64,000 nt of DNA from Flammeovirgaceae bacterium (GTDB lineage: Bacteria > Bacteroidota > Bacteroidia > Cytophagales > Cyclobacteriaceae): NCBI GenBank assembly GCA_016709845.1, contig JADJMA010000011.1:1-64000 (forward strand), given 5' to 3'. A model generated the notes under the pieces. That model did not search any database, was not told the DNA's origin, and saw only the letters and a list, made by a program, of their open reading frames with translations. Of this stretch, positions 30,886 through 40,682 are shown piece after piece (position 1 is the first letter of the stretch; every line of letters begins with the position of its first letter). The translations under genes and the position numbers were made by a program.

Positions 30886-31302
30886 TTACGACTTAAGCAG
30901 CGTCCACTCTTGATCAAACGCTACTTCCTGGGTTCCTTTATGAAATGCTTTTAGCTTCATTATACTTTTCCCCTTCAAAGATAATCGCACATCATATTTT
31001 TCTGAAGTTGATGGATCCACATACGTTCCTTTACAAATATTGAAGAATCCTACCTTCAGATTTTCCACAACCCGGGTTCCCAAAATTGAGTTGTTCAAAT
31101 TATCAGCCCACACCACCGAACCCTGGAAAACCGAGTCCACATCATACATTAGAATTCGAATATTGAGATGTTCGTTAAACCACACCCCAACAATACTGTG
31201 TTGAAAATCCGCACCTGAAAATTGCTCCCTAATCAGGAAGAGAATCAACCCTCCTGCAACTATTAAAATGAGAACAATTGACACCATCACTTCTGTTTCC
31301 AT
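30886..31302 (-). CDS. Membrane-anchored DUF2147-like protein
   Basis: A 138-residue protein with one N-terminal membrane helix (VSIVLILIVAGGLILFLI). A compact beta-rich domain follows. Its pattern IVGVWFNEHLNIRILMYDVD, FQGSVVWADNLNNS and KGTYVDPSTSEKYDVRLSL recalls the DUF2147 fold, in which a GxW opening and a later GKIYDPxxGKxY-type strand recur. The match is by eye and not strong. Function unknown. Intact and flanked by its own terminator. Confidence 0.6.
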   Translation of the reverse strand: METEVMVSIVLILIVAGGLILFLIREQFSGADFQHSIVGVWFNEHLNIRILMYDVDSVFQGSVVWADNLNNSILGTRVVENLKVGFFNICKGTYVDPSTSEKYDVRLSLKGKSIMKLKAFHKGTQEVAFDQEWTLLKS

Positions 31303-31519
31303 AATTTCAAGCCACTACGCTTAATCGAGTATCTCTCCCTTCCTATTGGCAAAAATCAAACAGCTTTGATCACCGTAGGTTAAAATTCGAAAAAGCCTCT
31401 TTTTTTAGTGAAAAGGCACTTTAATCGCTTTGGTCTTATCAGAGTGGATTAAAAGCTTTATCAAACAGGGATTCAGTTTCCCAAAAATGGAATGGATAAT
31501 AAATTAGTTATCTTTAATA

Positions 31520-32358
31520 ATGATCTACCGAAACCTTGCACTATTCCTTTGCATAATAAGTCTGTTTTCATGTTCGCCAAAAGCAAAAACAGCAGAATCA
31601 CTCTTTAATGGAAAAGATTTAATCGGTTGGGATACCTATCTGGGTCCTGTTTATGATTCTGTTAAAAATGATTTTGATACCCAGAAAATCATTGATTAAA
31701 TAACGATCCGAATGGAGTATTTTCTATCGTAACTGAAGATGAGGCCCCTCCTATCCGCATCTCGGGAGAAAACTTTGGCGGGATTTCAACAACCCGAAAA
31801 TTTCAAAATTATCATCTAAGGTTAGAATTTAAATGGGGCACTAACCGTTGGCAACCAAGTAAGGATAAAAAAAGAGATAGTGGTTTACTCTACCATGCCG
31901 TGGGTACGCACGGTGCCGATTATGGATTCTGGATGCGCTCACAAGAATTTCAAATTCAAGAGGGCGATTGTGGCGATTACTGGGGAGTTGCCGGAGGTTC
32001 TTTTGAGGTTACAGCCCGGAAGGAAGACGAAACCTACGTGTATGACCCTACAGGGGAACTAATTACATTCAATGAAGCCAATCAGCAAGTTGGAAGGCGG
32101 TGCATAAAAATGCAAGATGCTGAAAAACCAACAGGCCAGTGGAACACGATAGAGCTTTACGTGTTAGGCGATACAGCTGTTCACATAGTAAATGGAGTAA
32201 CCAATATGATTCTTTATCATTCAAGTCAATTAGAGTCAGGCAAATTGTTACCGTTAACCAATGGAAAAATCCAACTTCAGTCTGAAGGAGCCGAAGTCTT
32301 CTATAGAAATATTTTAATGGAGCCTATCAAAAATATTCCACCATCAGTTTTAAACTAA
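31520..32358 (+). CDS. DUF1080 (3-keto-disaccharide hydrolase-like) lipoprotein, one frameshift
   Basis: About 280 residues. The start at 31520 gives the lipoprotein signal LALFLCIISLFSCSPKAK (lipobox FSC), followed by SLFNGKDLIGWDTYLGP, the canonical opening of the DUF1080/lectin-like domain. One base shift near 31697 restores LNNDPNGVFSIVTEDE and GGISTTRKFQNYHLRLEFKW. Then come RDSGLLYHAVGTHGADYGFW and MRSQEFQIQEGDCGDYWGVA, the conserved middle of the domain, and IQLQSEGAEVFYRNILMEPI near the end. Family members cleave 3-keto-glycosides or bind sugars at the cell surface; the substrate here is not known. Confidence 0.9.
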
Positions 32359-32442
32359 CGTGAACAATGCTGATACAAATTGGGCAAAAGGATCACAGTA
32401 TTAATTCAACCGGATGATAATTGTATTGCACTTACCTTAAGC

Positions 32443-32841
32443 TCAGGATTTTATCCATTGCAAAGCAGCTTCAGTATCTGTAAAATATTCCACGGCCAGA
32501 TCGTCTTCAACATCAGCTTCGTCTTGAAAATCTTCATATATGGACGCTATCTTTCCATTAACAAGAATGGCATAGCGCAGTACACCAAAGTCAATTACTT
32601 TGGGCATATAGGTAAAGTTTATCCAGCGCTGAAGATTTTCGTTTGATCGGAATGGATAATTACGGGAATCGATTAGTACATAGGAGATCGCATGCTCATT
32701 CAAATAAAGAAGAATTTTACTCAACTCTTCAATTACGGCTTCTTCACTTAAGCTGCTACATTCTTTGTGCCATTGCACGCGCATAAGTTTACTTTCTTTG
32801 TCTATATCAATGGATGAATATGGACTCGAATAAAGGTTCAT
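32443..32841 (-). CDS. STAS/SpoIIAA-like hypothetical protein
   Basis: A 132-residue cytoplasmic protein. Alternating strands and helices (LMRVQWHKECSSLSEEAVIE, YVLIDSRNYPF, KVIDFGVLRYAILVNGKIAS, TEAALQWIKS) resemble the single-domain STAS/SEC14-like proteins frequent in Bacteroidota, where a DTRN/DSRN segment follows the central strand. No catalytic motif. Intact and isolated. Confidence 0.55.
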   Translation of the reverse strand: MNLYSSPYSSIDIDKESKLMRVQWHKECSSLSEEAVIEELSKILLYLNEHAISYVLIDSRNYPFRSNENLQRWINFTYMPKVIDFGVLRYAILVNGKIASIYEDFQDEADVEDDLAVEYFTDTEAALQWIKS

Positions 32842-33072
32842 AAGTAAATTTTTAATGGATATGATGCTTATATGTAAGACATAAAATTAGTAGATAACCC
32901 GAACAATGCTTAAAAATAAACAAGCTGTCTACAAATGAGTCAATGGCTTGGACTAAATTCATTTCTGAGAATTAATGTATCCATGAAATTGATTTTTTGC
33001 AGCTTAGTTTGGTTAAGATCATTAAAAAAATAGGTTGCGATAATTTCATCATGCATGTTTTAGTAATTGAGT

Positions 33073-33080
33073 TATCTTTG
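33073..33080 (+). promoter_or_regulatory. Candidate -7 box upstream of hpt
   Basis: TATCTTTG matches TAnnTTTG but ends only seven bases before the ATG at 33088, which would give an almost leaderless mRNA. No good -33 TTTG at the right distance. Confidence 0.3.
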
Positions 33081-33087
33081 TCCTTCT

Positions 33088-33621
33088 ATGGCGAACATAA
33101 AATTAATGATCTGGAATTTAAAAAGTTTATTCCTGCAGTAAAATTAGAGGCGAAAATTGCTGAACTGGCTGGTAAAAATTAACGAAGACTATGAAGGAAA
33201 AACTCCGGTATTTCTTCCAATCCTCAACGGCTCGTTTATGTTTGCTGCTGATTTATTGAAGGAGATAAAAATTGACTGCAGAATCTCCTTTGTAAAAACA
33301 TCATCGTATGCAGGCACTTCGAGTACAGGCCAACTTAAGACATTGATTGGTCATGATGAAAGCCTCTTCAATCAACACATTGTTATAGTAGAAGACATTG
33401 TAGACTCGGGTCTTACGCTGGATAGGATTTTAACTGAACTTCGCGATCGCGGAGCTAAGTCTGTTGAGGCCGTTTCGTTACTCCGTAAAAAAACGGCACG
33501 CGAAAAAAATATCGAAGTAAAATACGTGGGCTTTGACCTCGAAGATGAATTTGTTTTAGGTTATGGCCTCGACTATGATGGGCTGGGTCGTAATTACAAG
33601 GACATTTATAAAGCCCTGTGA
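33088..33621 (+). CDS. hpt: Hypoxanthine phosphoribosyltransferase, two frameshifts
   Basis: Purine salvage: hypoxanthine or guanine plus PRPP to IMP or GMP. With one A added in the A4 run at about 33103 the start at 33088 reads MANIKINDLEFKKFIPAVKL. With one A removed near 33177 it continues AELAGKINEDYEGKTPVFLP. Motifs that follow are ILNGSFMFAADLLKEI, SSYAGTSSTGQLKTLIG (flexible loop) and the PRPP-binding IVIVEDIVDSGLTLDRI, then KYVGFDLEDEFVLGYGLDYD. About 177 residues, normal. Both breaks are homopolymer indels. adk follows after about 120 bases. Confidence 0.93.
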
Positions 33622-33645
33622 CGGATACTGGACACTTGAAAAAGT

Positions 33646-33669
33646 TATCCAGAAACCAGCAACAAGTAG
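33646..33669 (+). repeat. Short dispersed repeat, copy 2
   Basis: A 24-base element beginning tatccagaaaccagcaacaa lies in the hpt-adk spacer. It matches 21 of 24 positions of the inverted copy at 12987-13010. Confidence 0.5.
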
Positions 33670-33741
33670 CAAATTCAGTAGTTGGCTAATGCCTAATTGA
33701 TCCTTATCTTGCCCAACTTTACCTAAACCTAGACCGTTAGT

Positions 33742-34306
33742 ATGATCAATCTTGTTCTCTTTGGCCCGCCCGGAGCTGGCAAAGGCACACAAAGCGAGAA
33801 GCTCATTCGCAAATATGGCTTTGTTCATATTAGCACCGGTGATCTTTTTCGGTGGCATACCAAAAATGACACCTCTTTGGGCAAGCAAGTAAAAGAAATA
33901 ATGAACAGCGGCTTACTGGTGCCCGATGAAATCACCATCGCCATGCTTAAAGAAGAACTTAACAAAAATCCTGAAGCAAAAGGATTTTTTTGATGGCTTT
34001 CCCCGCACCGTACCACAAGCCGAAGCGTTGGATAAATTTATGAAAGATAATGGCACAGCCATTCATTATGTGATAGCCCTGGATGTTACCGAAGAAGAAG
34101 TTCGTTGTCGTATTGCCAAACGTAGGACAATCGATAATCGGGCCGATGATGAAGAAGACAAGTTAAACAAGCGCATCAATGAATATTTTACCAAAACCAT
34201 TCATGTGCTTCCGTTTTATGAAAGTCAAAATCGTTTAAACACGGTGCATGGCATTGGATTGGTTGACGAAATCTTCGAAAATCTTTGTAAGATAATTAAG
34301 GTATAA
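33742..34306 (+). CDS. adk: Adenylate kinase (short, LID-less type), one frameshift
   Basis: ATP + AMP to 2 ADP. The P-loop is LVLFGPPGAGKGTQSEKLI, followed by FVHISTGDLFRWHTKNDTSL and SGLLVPDEITIAMLKEEL. An extra T in the T6 run near 33985-33990 hides the join to FDGFPRTVPQAEALDKFM. Later RIAKRRTIDNRADDEEDKLN passes directly into RINEYFTKTIHVLPFY, without the usual LID/zinc insert; the short form is typical of Bacteroidota. Length about 188 residues. Sits in the hpt-adk-obgE run. The break in an essential gene points to sequencing error. Confidence 0.93.
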
Positions 34307-34348
34307 GCTTCCGTGCTGAGTCATTGGTAAGTAAGCAACCGCATCAGT

Positions 34349-34381
34349 AAATCGTAATTCAAAAATTATAAATCGTAATTC
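34349..34381. repeat. 12-bp direct repeat upstream of obgE
   Basis: The sequence aaatcgtaattc occurs at 34349-34360 and again at 34370-34381, separated by nine bases. The second copy ends just before the TTG start of obgE, so it may hold the translation initiation region or be a slippage-born spacer. Confidence 0.55.
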
Positions 34382-34383
34382 CC

Positions 34384-35375
34384 TTGTCTTCACCGAACTT
34401 CATCGACTATGTAAAATTCAACGGGCGCTCGGGGCATGGTGGAGCTGGTTGCCGTCATTTTCATCGTGAGAAATTTATCGAAAAGGGTGGCCCTGATGGT
34501 GGAGAGATGGTGGCCGCGGAGGTCACATTATTCTCAGGGGCAATGCTCAGTTGTGGACGTTGCTTCATCTCAAATTTAGAAAGCATGTTTTTGCCGAAGT
34601 TGGCAAGCCGGGTGAATCTCAAAATTGTGCGGGTGCCTTTGGAAAGGATATCATCCTTGAAGTGCCTTTAGGAACCGTTGCCCGAGATTTTGAGACGAAG
34701 GAATTAATGTGCGAAATTAATGAAGACGGCAAAGAAGTTATCTTACTTCCCGGAGGTCGTGGTGGAAAAGGAAAGTCATTTTTTGCTAGCGCTACTAATC
34801 AGGCACCACAGCATGCACAGCCTGGAGAGCCCGGCCTTGATCAATGGGTTGTACGTGAGCGAAAACTGCTGGCAGACGTGGGGTTGGTTGGATTTCCTAA
34901 TGCAGGCAAATCAACTTTACTTTCGGTGGTGTCAGCCGCTAAACCTAAAATTGCCGACTATGCTTTTACAACCCTGACACCAAACCTAGGTGTTGTAAAA
35001 TATCGTGACGATCGATCCTTTGTAATGGCCGATATTCCGGGAATAATAGAAGGTGCTGCTGAAGGCAAAGGGTTAGGCATTCGATTTCTTAAACATATTG
35101 AAAGAAACTCTTTGCTTTTATTTCTCATTCCTGCCGATGCCAAGAATATACAAGCGGAATACGACATTCTCCTGAACGAATTACGCAAGTATAATCCTGA
35201 GTTACTTGATAAAAAGAGAGTTCTGGCAATTACGAAAAGTGATATGCTGGATGATGAATTAAAAACTGAATTAGCCAAAGAGGTACCGGGTGATATTCCA
35301 TCCGTATTTATTTCTTCTATTACCAATCAGGGAATTTCGGAATTGAAAGATTTAATTTGGAAAGAATTGAATTAA
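34384..35375 (+). CDS. obgE: GTPase ObgE/CgtA, frameshifted
   Basis: Essential ribosome-associated GTPase. The start is TTG at 34384, giving MSSPNFIDYVKFNGRSGHGG, the glycine-rich Obg fold. Several one-base indels at 34500-34550 must be corrected to read GGDGGRGGHIILRGNAQLWT. The other frame continues LLHLKFRKHVFAEVGKPGES and KDIILEVPLGTVARDFETKE. The G domain is intact: P-loop VGFPNAGKSTLL, switch ADYAFTTLTPNLGVV, DIPGIIEGAAEGKGLG and AITKSDML. About 330 residues. Located between adk and grpE on the same strand. Confidence 0.93.
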
Positions 35376-35451
35376 TCGAAGAACGTCATTCTGACACAAA
35401 TTCGACTATTGGCAAAGTTCTTGTCATTTTCGCTTCGCATTTTAAGATATC

Positions 35452-36015
35452 ATGGAAAATAACATACACCCCGACCACGAATTAGAGAAATCCGGTGATT
35501 TAACTGCCGAAACCCCTGAAGGCCAAACTGAAGAGCCTGTTGAGGAAATAAAGAAAGAAGAGTCAATCGATCCTATTAAGAAAATACAAGACGAATTGGC
35601 AGAAGCGAAGGATAAGTATTTACGCCTTTACGCAGAGTTTGATAATTTCAGACGCAGGTCATCAAAAGAAAAACTGGAGATGATTCAGACAGCCAATGAA
35701 CAATTATTGACGGCCTTGCTTCCCGTGTTAGACGATTTTGAACGGGCCGAAAAATCTTTCAAAGAGAAAAATGATAAAGAAGCAGAGGGGTTCTTTTTAA
35801 TTCAGAATAAGTTTAGAAAAACACTGGACCTGTATAGCGTAAAACCCATGGAAATAAAATCGGGCAGTGATTTCAATGCCGACTTTCATGAAGCCATTAC
35901 ACAAGCGCCCGCTCCGAAGGAATCATTAAAAGGAAAAATTATAGACGTTGTTGAAAAGGGATATCTTCTCAATGATAAAGTGATTCGATTCGCCAAAGTT
36001 GTTGTCGGTAATTAA
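35452..36015 (+). CDS. grpE: Nucleotide exchange factor GrpE
   Basis: Releases ADP from DnaK. The 187-residue product has an acidic N-terminus, a long helix (KKIQDELAEAKDKYLRLYAE), the signature EFDNFRRRSSKEKLEMIQTA and LLPVLDDFERAEKS. The C-terminal beta domain ends GYLLNDKVIRFAKVVVGN. Intact, 17 bases before dnaJ, so grpE-dnaJ form an operon while dnaK is 13 kb away. Confidence 0.95.
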   Translation: MENNIHPDHELEKSGDLTAETPEGQTEEPVEEIKKEESIDPIKKIQDELAEAKDKYLRLYAEFDNFRRRSSKEKLEMIQTANEQLLTALLPVLDDFERAEKSFKEKNDKEAEGFFLIQNKFRKTLDLYSVKPMEIKSGSDFNADFHEAITQAPAPKESLKGKIIDVVEKGYLLNDKVIRFAKVVVGN

Positions 36016-36032
36016 CATTCTTAGTAAGTCCC

Positions 36033-37152
36033 ATGTCCACAAAAAGAGATTATTACGAAATTCTGGGTGTCAGTAAGAATGCAACCGCTGAAGAAATAAA
36101 GAAGGCCTATCGCAAAGTAGCCATTCAATTTCACCCCGATAAAAATCAGGGCGATAAAGCAGCCGAAGAAAAATTTAAAGAAGCCGCTGAGGCCTATGAA
36201 GTATTGAGCAGTGATGAAAAGCGGGCTCAATACGATCGCTTCGGTCACTCACGCCCGGGCAATGGTGGCTTCAGAGGCCACGATATGAACATGGAAGATA
36301 TCTTCAGTCAATTTGGAGATATCTTTGGTGGTGGGGGTGGAAGTCCCTTCGATAGTTTTTTGGTGGCGGTGGTGGTGGAAGAACCCGTCAGAGAAAAGGA
36401 TCAAACCTGCGCATAAAACTCAAACTATCTCTAGAGGAAATTGCTAATGGCGCTGAGAAGAAAATAAAAGTAAATCGGCTCATCCGGGCCGATGGTGTGA
36501 CCTTCAAAAATTGTACAACCTGTGGCGGCACAGGTCAATTGCGTAAAGTGGTCAACACCATGCTCGGGCAAATGGTAAGCACAACTACCTGTTCTACTTG
36601 TAATGGTGCCGGTCAATTACTTGATAAGCGTCCTCCCGGGGTAGACAACTCGGGTTTAGTCTCTAAGGAAGACATGATAACCGTAAAAATACCAGCAGGT
36701 GTTAGCGAGGGAATGCAACTCTCCATGTCGGGCAAAGGAAATGAGGCGCCCGGAGGCGGTGTACCCGGAGATTTGCTGATACTGATTGAAGAAGTAGAGG
36801 ATAAGGAATTGAAGCGAGATGGCAACAACCTTGTTTATGATCTTCATATCACTTTTGTGGATGCAGCCTTGGGCACCAGTGTAGAGGTTCCTTCCGTTGG
36901 CGGAAAAGTGCGGATAAAGATTGAACCCGGTACGCAAAGCGGAAAAATATTGCGACTCCGGGGCAAAGGATTGAAAGACATTAATGGTTATGGCTCTGGA
37001 GACCAACTTATTTATATTAATGTTTGGACCCCGAAAAAACTAACCAGTGAGGAAAGCTAAACTGGAAAGCCTAAGAACTTCCCCAACTTTCAACCACACC
37101 CGATGCTGGAGAAAAAGGATTCTTTGAGCGCATGAAAGAGTATTTTGGCTAA
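36033..37152 (+). CDS. dnaJ: Chaperone DnaJ with a reduced zinc-finger region, frameshifted
   Basis: Hsp40 co-chaperone of DnaK. The J domain starts MSTKRDYYEILGVSKNATAE with the HPD motif in FHPDKNQG. A Gly-rich linker follows, where a frame shift near 36360 breaks the reading (corrected SFFGGGGGGRTRQRKGSNLR). The cysteine region shows only two CxxCxGxG-type motifs (CTTCGGTG and CSTCNGAG) instead of four. The C-terminal client domains follow (VKIPAGVSEGMQLSMSGKGN; GTQSGKILRLRGKGLKDING). More indels near 37060-37120 precede the end EKGFFERMKEYFG, with stop at 37152. About 373 residues. Confidence 0.93.
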
Positions 37153-37192
37153 GCAGAAAAAAATGTAGGTTTTTTTATAACCTTGATCTTAT

Positions 37193-37227
37193 TAACCCGT
37201 ATAAAACCTATTACGGGTTATTTTTTT
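37193..37227 (+). terminator. Rho-independent terminator after dnaJ
   Basis: A 9-bp stem (taacccgta / tacgggtta) with a 10-base loop followed by seven T. Confidence 0.85.
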
Positions 37228-37318
37228 GTTATGCCAGCTGTTAATTTAGTTAAATGACAAAAATTCAACCTTTCTTACATTCAGAAACTTGAACCTGATC
37301 TAACACGTAATAAGGGAT

Positions 37319-38215
37319 ATGTGGCGATTGATTGTCTTGGCTTTGATAAGTAACAGTACGGCATTAACGGTCTACGGTCAGATTAAAAAACAATTCACCG
37401 TAGAGAAAACGCAACCTTGCGAGCGTGTTGACTTAAAGTTGCGCGCTAAAACGGGTAATTGCTTTATTCGTGCAAGCAATAACGATGATGTTCTGAATAT
37501 TTACAGTAACCAGGACTTGGAAGAATACGCTCACTCATTCAGCAATGAAGTGAAGGACAACACTTGCTCCATTAATCTTTCTCTTGAACAAGAAAGTCAG
37601 CTGGGTGTAAGTCAAAAAATCTCCTATCAGGTATTTGGATCGGAAGAGCGCCCCAGCGATAAATTCTGGAAGGTTTATTTGTCAGAGACCACACCCTATG
37701 CGCTTGACCTCGATTATGGTTTGGGCAATGCCAATATAGATCTCTCGGGCATGTCAATTAGCAAACTTAAAATTCATACCGGCAGCGCTGATGTAAACAT
37801 TAGTTATAGTACGGGTATTGAAAATAAAATTGAAATGGACACCTTCTATGTAAAAGGTGGATATGGGTTCGTTAAATGCCCGCCAACTGAATCTGGCTCG
37901 CTCCAAAGTGGTAGTAGCCGATGTAGGCTTCGGTAATATGTTTCTCGATTTCAGCAACAAACCCAGCATCAGCAACCATATAATTGGCAGCGTGGGTGCA
38001 GGTAATCTTATTATTCAATTGCCAACCGAAGATGTTCCCGTTCTGGTGACCATAAACGATTCGTGGTTGTGTAGCCTCAGTATTTCTCCAACACTTAAAA
38101 AGATTGGGCCAAACCGCTTTGCCAACGCGGCCTATTCCGCGGACAGCAAAGCCGCACTTGTTTTAATCTTGATGTTTCGATGGGTAAAATCGTCTTTCGC
38201 GAAAAAAGCCGGTAA
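37319..38215 (+). CDS. Exported beta-sheet-rich protein (DUF4097/toast-rack-like), two frameshifts
   Basis: About 298 residues, function unknown. A signal peptide (LIVLALISNSTALTVYG) is followed by strand repeats. YGLGNANIDLSGMSISKLKI is followed by HTGSADVNISYSTGIENKIE. After a shift near 37855 it continues VDMGSLNARQLNLARSKVVV, with DVGFGNMFLDFSN and GSVGAGNLIIQLP. This 'GxGxxxLxLxxxSxxxLxxxxGxG' rhythm is that of DUF4097/toast-rack domains. A second shift near 38160 gives the likely end FNLDVSMGKIVFREKSR. It precedes an ABC exporter and a histidine kinase on the same strand, which suggests an envelope-related role, but that is inference. Confidence 0.7.
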
Positions 38216-38315
38216 CAAACCTGTTTAGTTTACTCTTGAATTTGAACCCATTAAGTAGGTTCCTTCTATTCTATCGTTATTTTTGTTATAACCGTACCAA
38301 CCAATCTCAACGAAC

Positions 38316-39257
38316 GTGAATGCCCTTATAACTCGCGATGTTACCAAGCGCTATGCTAATCACACAGCCCTAGATCATGTAAGCATTACCATTCCAGAAA
38401 AAACTATTTATGGATTATTAGGCCCCAATGGTGCTGGTAAAACAACGCTTATCCGAATCATCAATCAGATAATCAATATGGAGGAAGGCCAAATTGAAAT
38501 CTTTGGTGAGCCTTTGCAGGAAAAACATATTGGCATGATCGGATATCTTCCGGAAGAACGTGGCCTTTTTACAAAAAAGATGAAAGTAGGTGAGCAACTT
38601 CTTTACCTGGCGCAGTTAAAAGGACTTAGTCGTAAACAAGCCTTGGAGCGGATAAAAGTTTGGCTCGAAAAATTTGAAATAAAAGATTGGTGGGGCAAAA
38701 AGGTGGAAGACCTTTCTAAAGGTATGGCACAAAAAGTACAGTTTATAAGCACCGTGTTGCATCAACCAAAACTTATAATTCTGGACGAACCTTTTTCAGG
38801 ATTTGATCCGGTAAATGCGCAGTTAATCACCGAAAAATTCTGGAACTTAAAGAAATGGGAAGCACCATTATTTTTCCACGCACCGAATGGAAACCGTTGA
38901 ATCACTCTGCGATCATATCGCCTGATCGATAAATCAAAGAAAATATTGGAAGGCCCTAAGAAGCAAGTAAAGGATCAGTATAAGTCCAATACATTCATCG
39001 TTGAACATCGTGGCAACCAATTTACTTTTCCGGTTGATCGGTATGAATTAATCAATCAGAAGCCTATGGAGGATGGTTTATTCTCTACAACCCTAAAAGC
39101 AAAAAACGGCATTAATGGAAACCAGGTTATTCGCGATCTGATTGATATTACCGAAGTGCATAGCTTTCAGGAGAAATTACCTACCATGTCAGATATTTTT
39201 ATAGGCCTGGTGAAAGGTGATGAAGTGTTGAAGAAACATCTACAAGAACAAGCATAA
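38316..39257 (+). CDS. ABC transporter ATP-binding protein (NatA-like), frameshifted
   Basis: ATPase of an ABC-2 type exporter, about 314 residues. The start is GTG at 38316 (MNALITRDVTKRYANHTALD). Motifs: Walker A LLGPNGAGKTTLIRI, Q-loop IGYLPEERGLF, signature DLSKGMAQKVQFISTVL and Walker B LIILDEPFSGFDP. Indels between 38850 and 38880 interrupt the H-loop (expected IIFSTHRMETVESLCDHIAL). The reading then continues LIDKSKKILEGPKKQVKDQY into the C-terminal domain typical of NatA homologues. The permease follows 19 bases later. Confidence 0.9.
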
Positions 39258-39276
39258 CCCAAAAGACCCTATTAGT

Positions 39277-40610
39277 ATGAACAAAATTTGGTTAATCATC
39301 CAGCGTGAGTTTTTAAATCGGGTTCAGAAAAAATCTTTTTTTGATAGCCACCATTCTGGTACCGCTTATTTTTTCCAGCCATCATTGGAGGATTGATCTT
39401 TATCATGATTAAAGAATCGGAATCAGCCAAGGCAGATACCGTGCGGGTGGTAGATGAGAGTAAGTTGTTTACATTTCAAAGCGGCAAGCGATTTACATTC
39501 GTTCCTTTAGATATGCCGTTGGATCAGGCTAAGAAAGTTTACAACGAAACAAAAGACTTTGCCTTATTGTACATTCCTCAAATAGATATTAACAAACCCG
39601 AAGGCATTGCGATTTATACCAAGGAAAATCCCAGCATAGAAAAAGTGGATGATCTCGAATCATCCATCGAAAATCAAATTCATGACTTGAAACTAAAGGA
39701 GTACAACATTGATGAGGCAACGTTAAAAAGTTTGCGGCCGAAAGTGAATCTTAAACAGTTTAATCTATCCGATACGGGCGAAGAAAAATCCAGCAACGCG
39801 GGTATTTTATATGGTTTGGGGTTTGGCCTTGGCATTTTGATCTACATGTTTGTTTTAATTTACGGCATCCAGATCATGCAGGGTGTTATTGAAGAAAAGA
39901 CATCTAAAGTGGTTGAAGTAATCGTTTCTTCTGTAAAACCCTTTCAACTCATGTTGGGAAAAATAATTGGCATTGCCTCCGTGGGATTAGTTCAATTTAC
40001 AATATGGATTGTGCTTATCACAGTATTGTCTTCGGGCACACTGGCATACTTTGGTTTAAAGATGCCACAGAAACAAGTGATGGAGCAGGTAACAAAACAA
40101 ATGCAAAATGATCCTGATATGAAGGCAGCAGTTGATCAGCAAAACTCTAAAGTGGCTGAATTATTAGGCAACTGGAGTGAATTGCCGTTACTCAAAATCA
40201 CTGTTGTATTTGTTTTCTATTTTCTAGGCGGATACCTCCTTTACGGAGCCTTATTCGCAGCCGTAGGTTCAGCGGTTGATTCGCAACAAGAAGCCCAACA
40301 GTTTCAATTTCCGGTAACCATCCCCCTGCTTATCGGCTATCTGGGTCTCTTTTTGTTTATTCTGCGCGACCCACATGGTTCGGTTAGCTTTTGGCTCTCT
40401 ATAATTCCATTTACTTCACCCGTAGCTATGGTAGGTCGCATTGCTTTTGGTGTACCCGCTTGGCAGCTAGCCCTTTCAATCGCATTGCTAATTGGCGGCT
40501 TTTTATTAACCACCTGGATTGCGGGAAGAATTTATCGCGTGGGCATTCTAATGACAGGCACCAAGGTAAGCTACAAAGTATTGGCTAAGTGGTTTATGAT
40601 GAAAGGATAG
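39277..40610 (+). CDS. ABC transporter permease (NatB/ABC-2 type), two frameshifts
   Basis: About 444 residues. The start at 39277 reads MNKIWLIIQREFLNRVQKKS, the classic opening of NatB-like permeases. Two one-base breaks in T runs at about 39342 and 39370 interrupt the first membrane helix (corrected LIATILVPLIFPAIIGGLIF). A large extracytoplasmic domain follows to residue about 180. Five to six membrane helices then include GFGLGILIYMFVLIYGIQIM, with the family motif QGVIEEKTSKVVEVIVSSVK. It pairs with the preceding ATPase; the substrate (ion, peptide or antibiotic) is unknown. A terminator follows. Confidence 0.9.
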
Positions 40611-40630
40611 CCAACCGCTCGCACTTTGAT

Positions 40631-40666
40631 AAAACCGGATTGCTCACGCGATCCGGTTTTTTTATT
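40631..40666 (+). terminator. Rho-independent terminator between ABC permease and histidine kinase
   Basis: A perfect 10-bp stem (aaaaccggat / atccggtttt) with a 10-base loop, then TTTATTT. It lies inside the longest upstream ORF extension of the kinase and argues for the kinase start at 40683. Confidence 0.85.
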
Positions 40667-40682
40667 TAATTTCCATGCGGAT

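Noticed and set aside
32380..32646. Plus-strand ORF of 88 codons opposite the STAS-like gene
   Set aside because: It is antisense to a better supported gene with normal alpha/beta pattern on the minus strand.
40626..40682. Longer N-terminus of the histidine kinase starting at 40626
   Set aside because: The extra codons run through a clear rho-independent terminator, so the ATG at 40683 is the better start.
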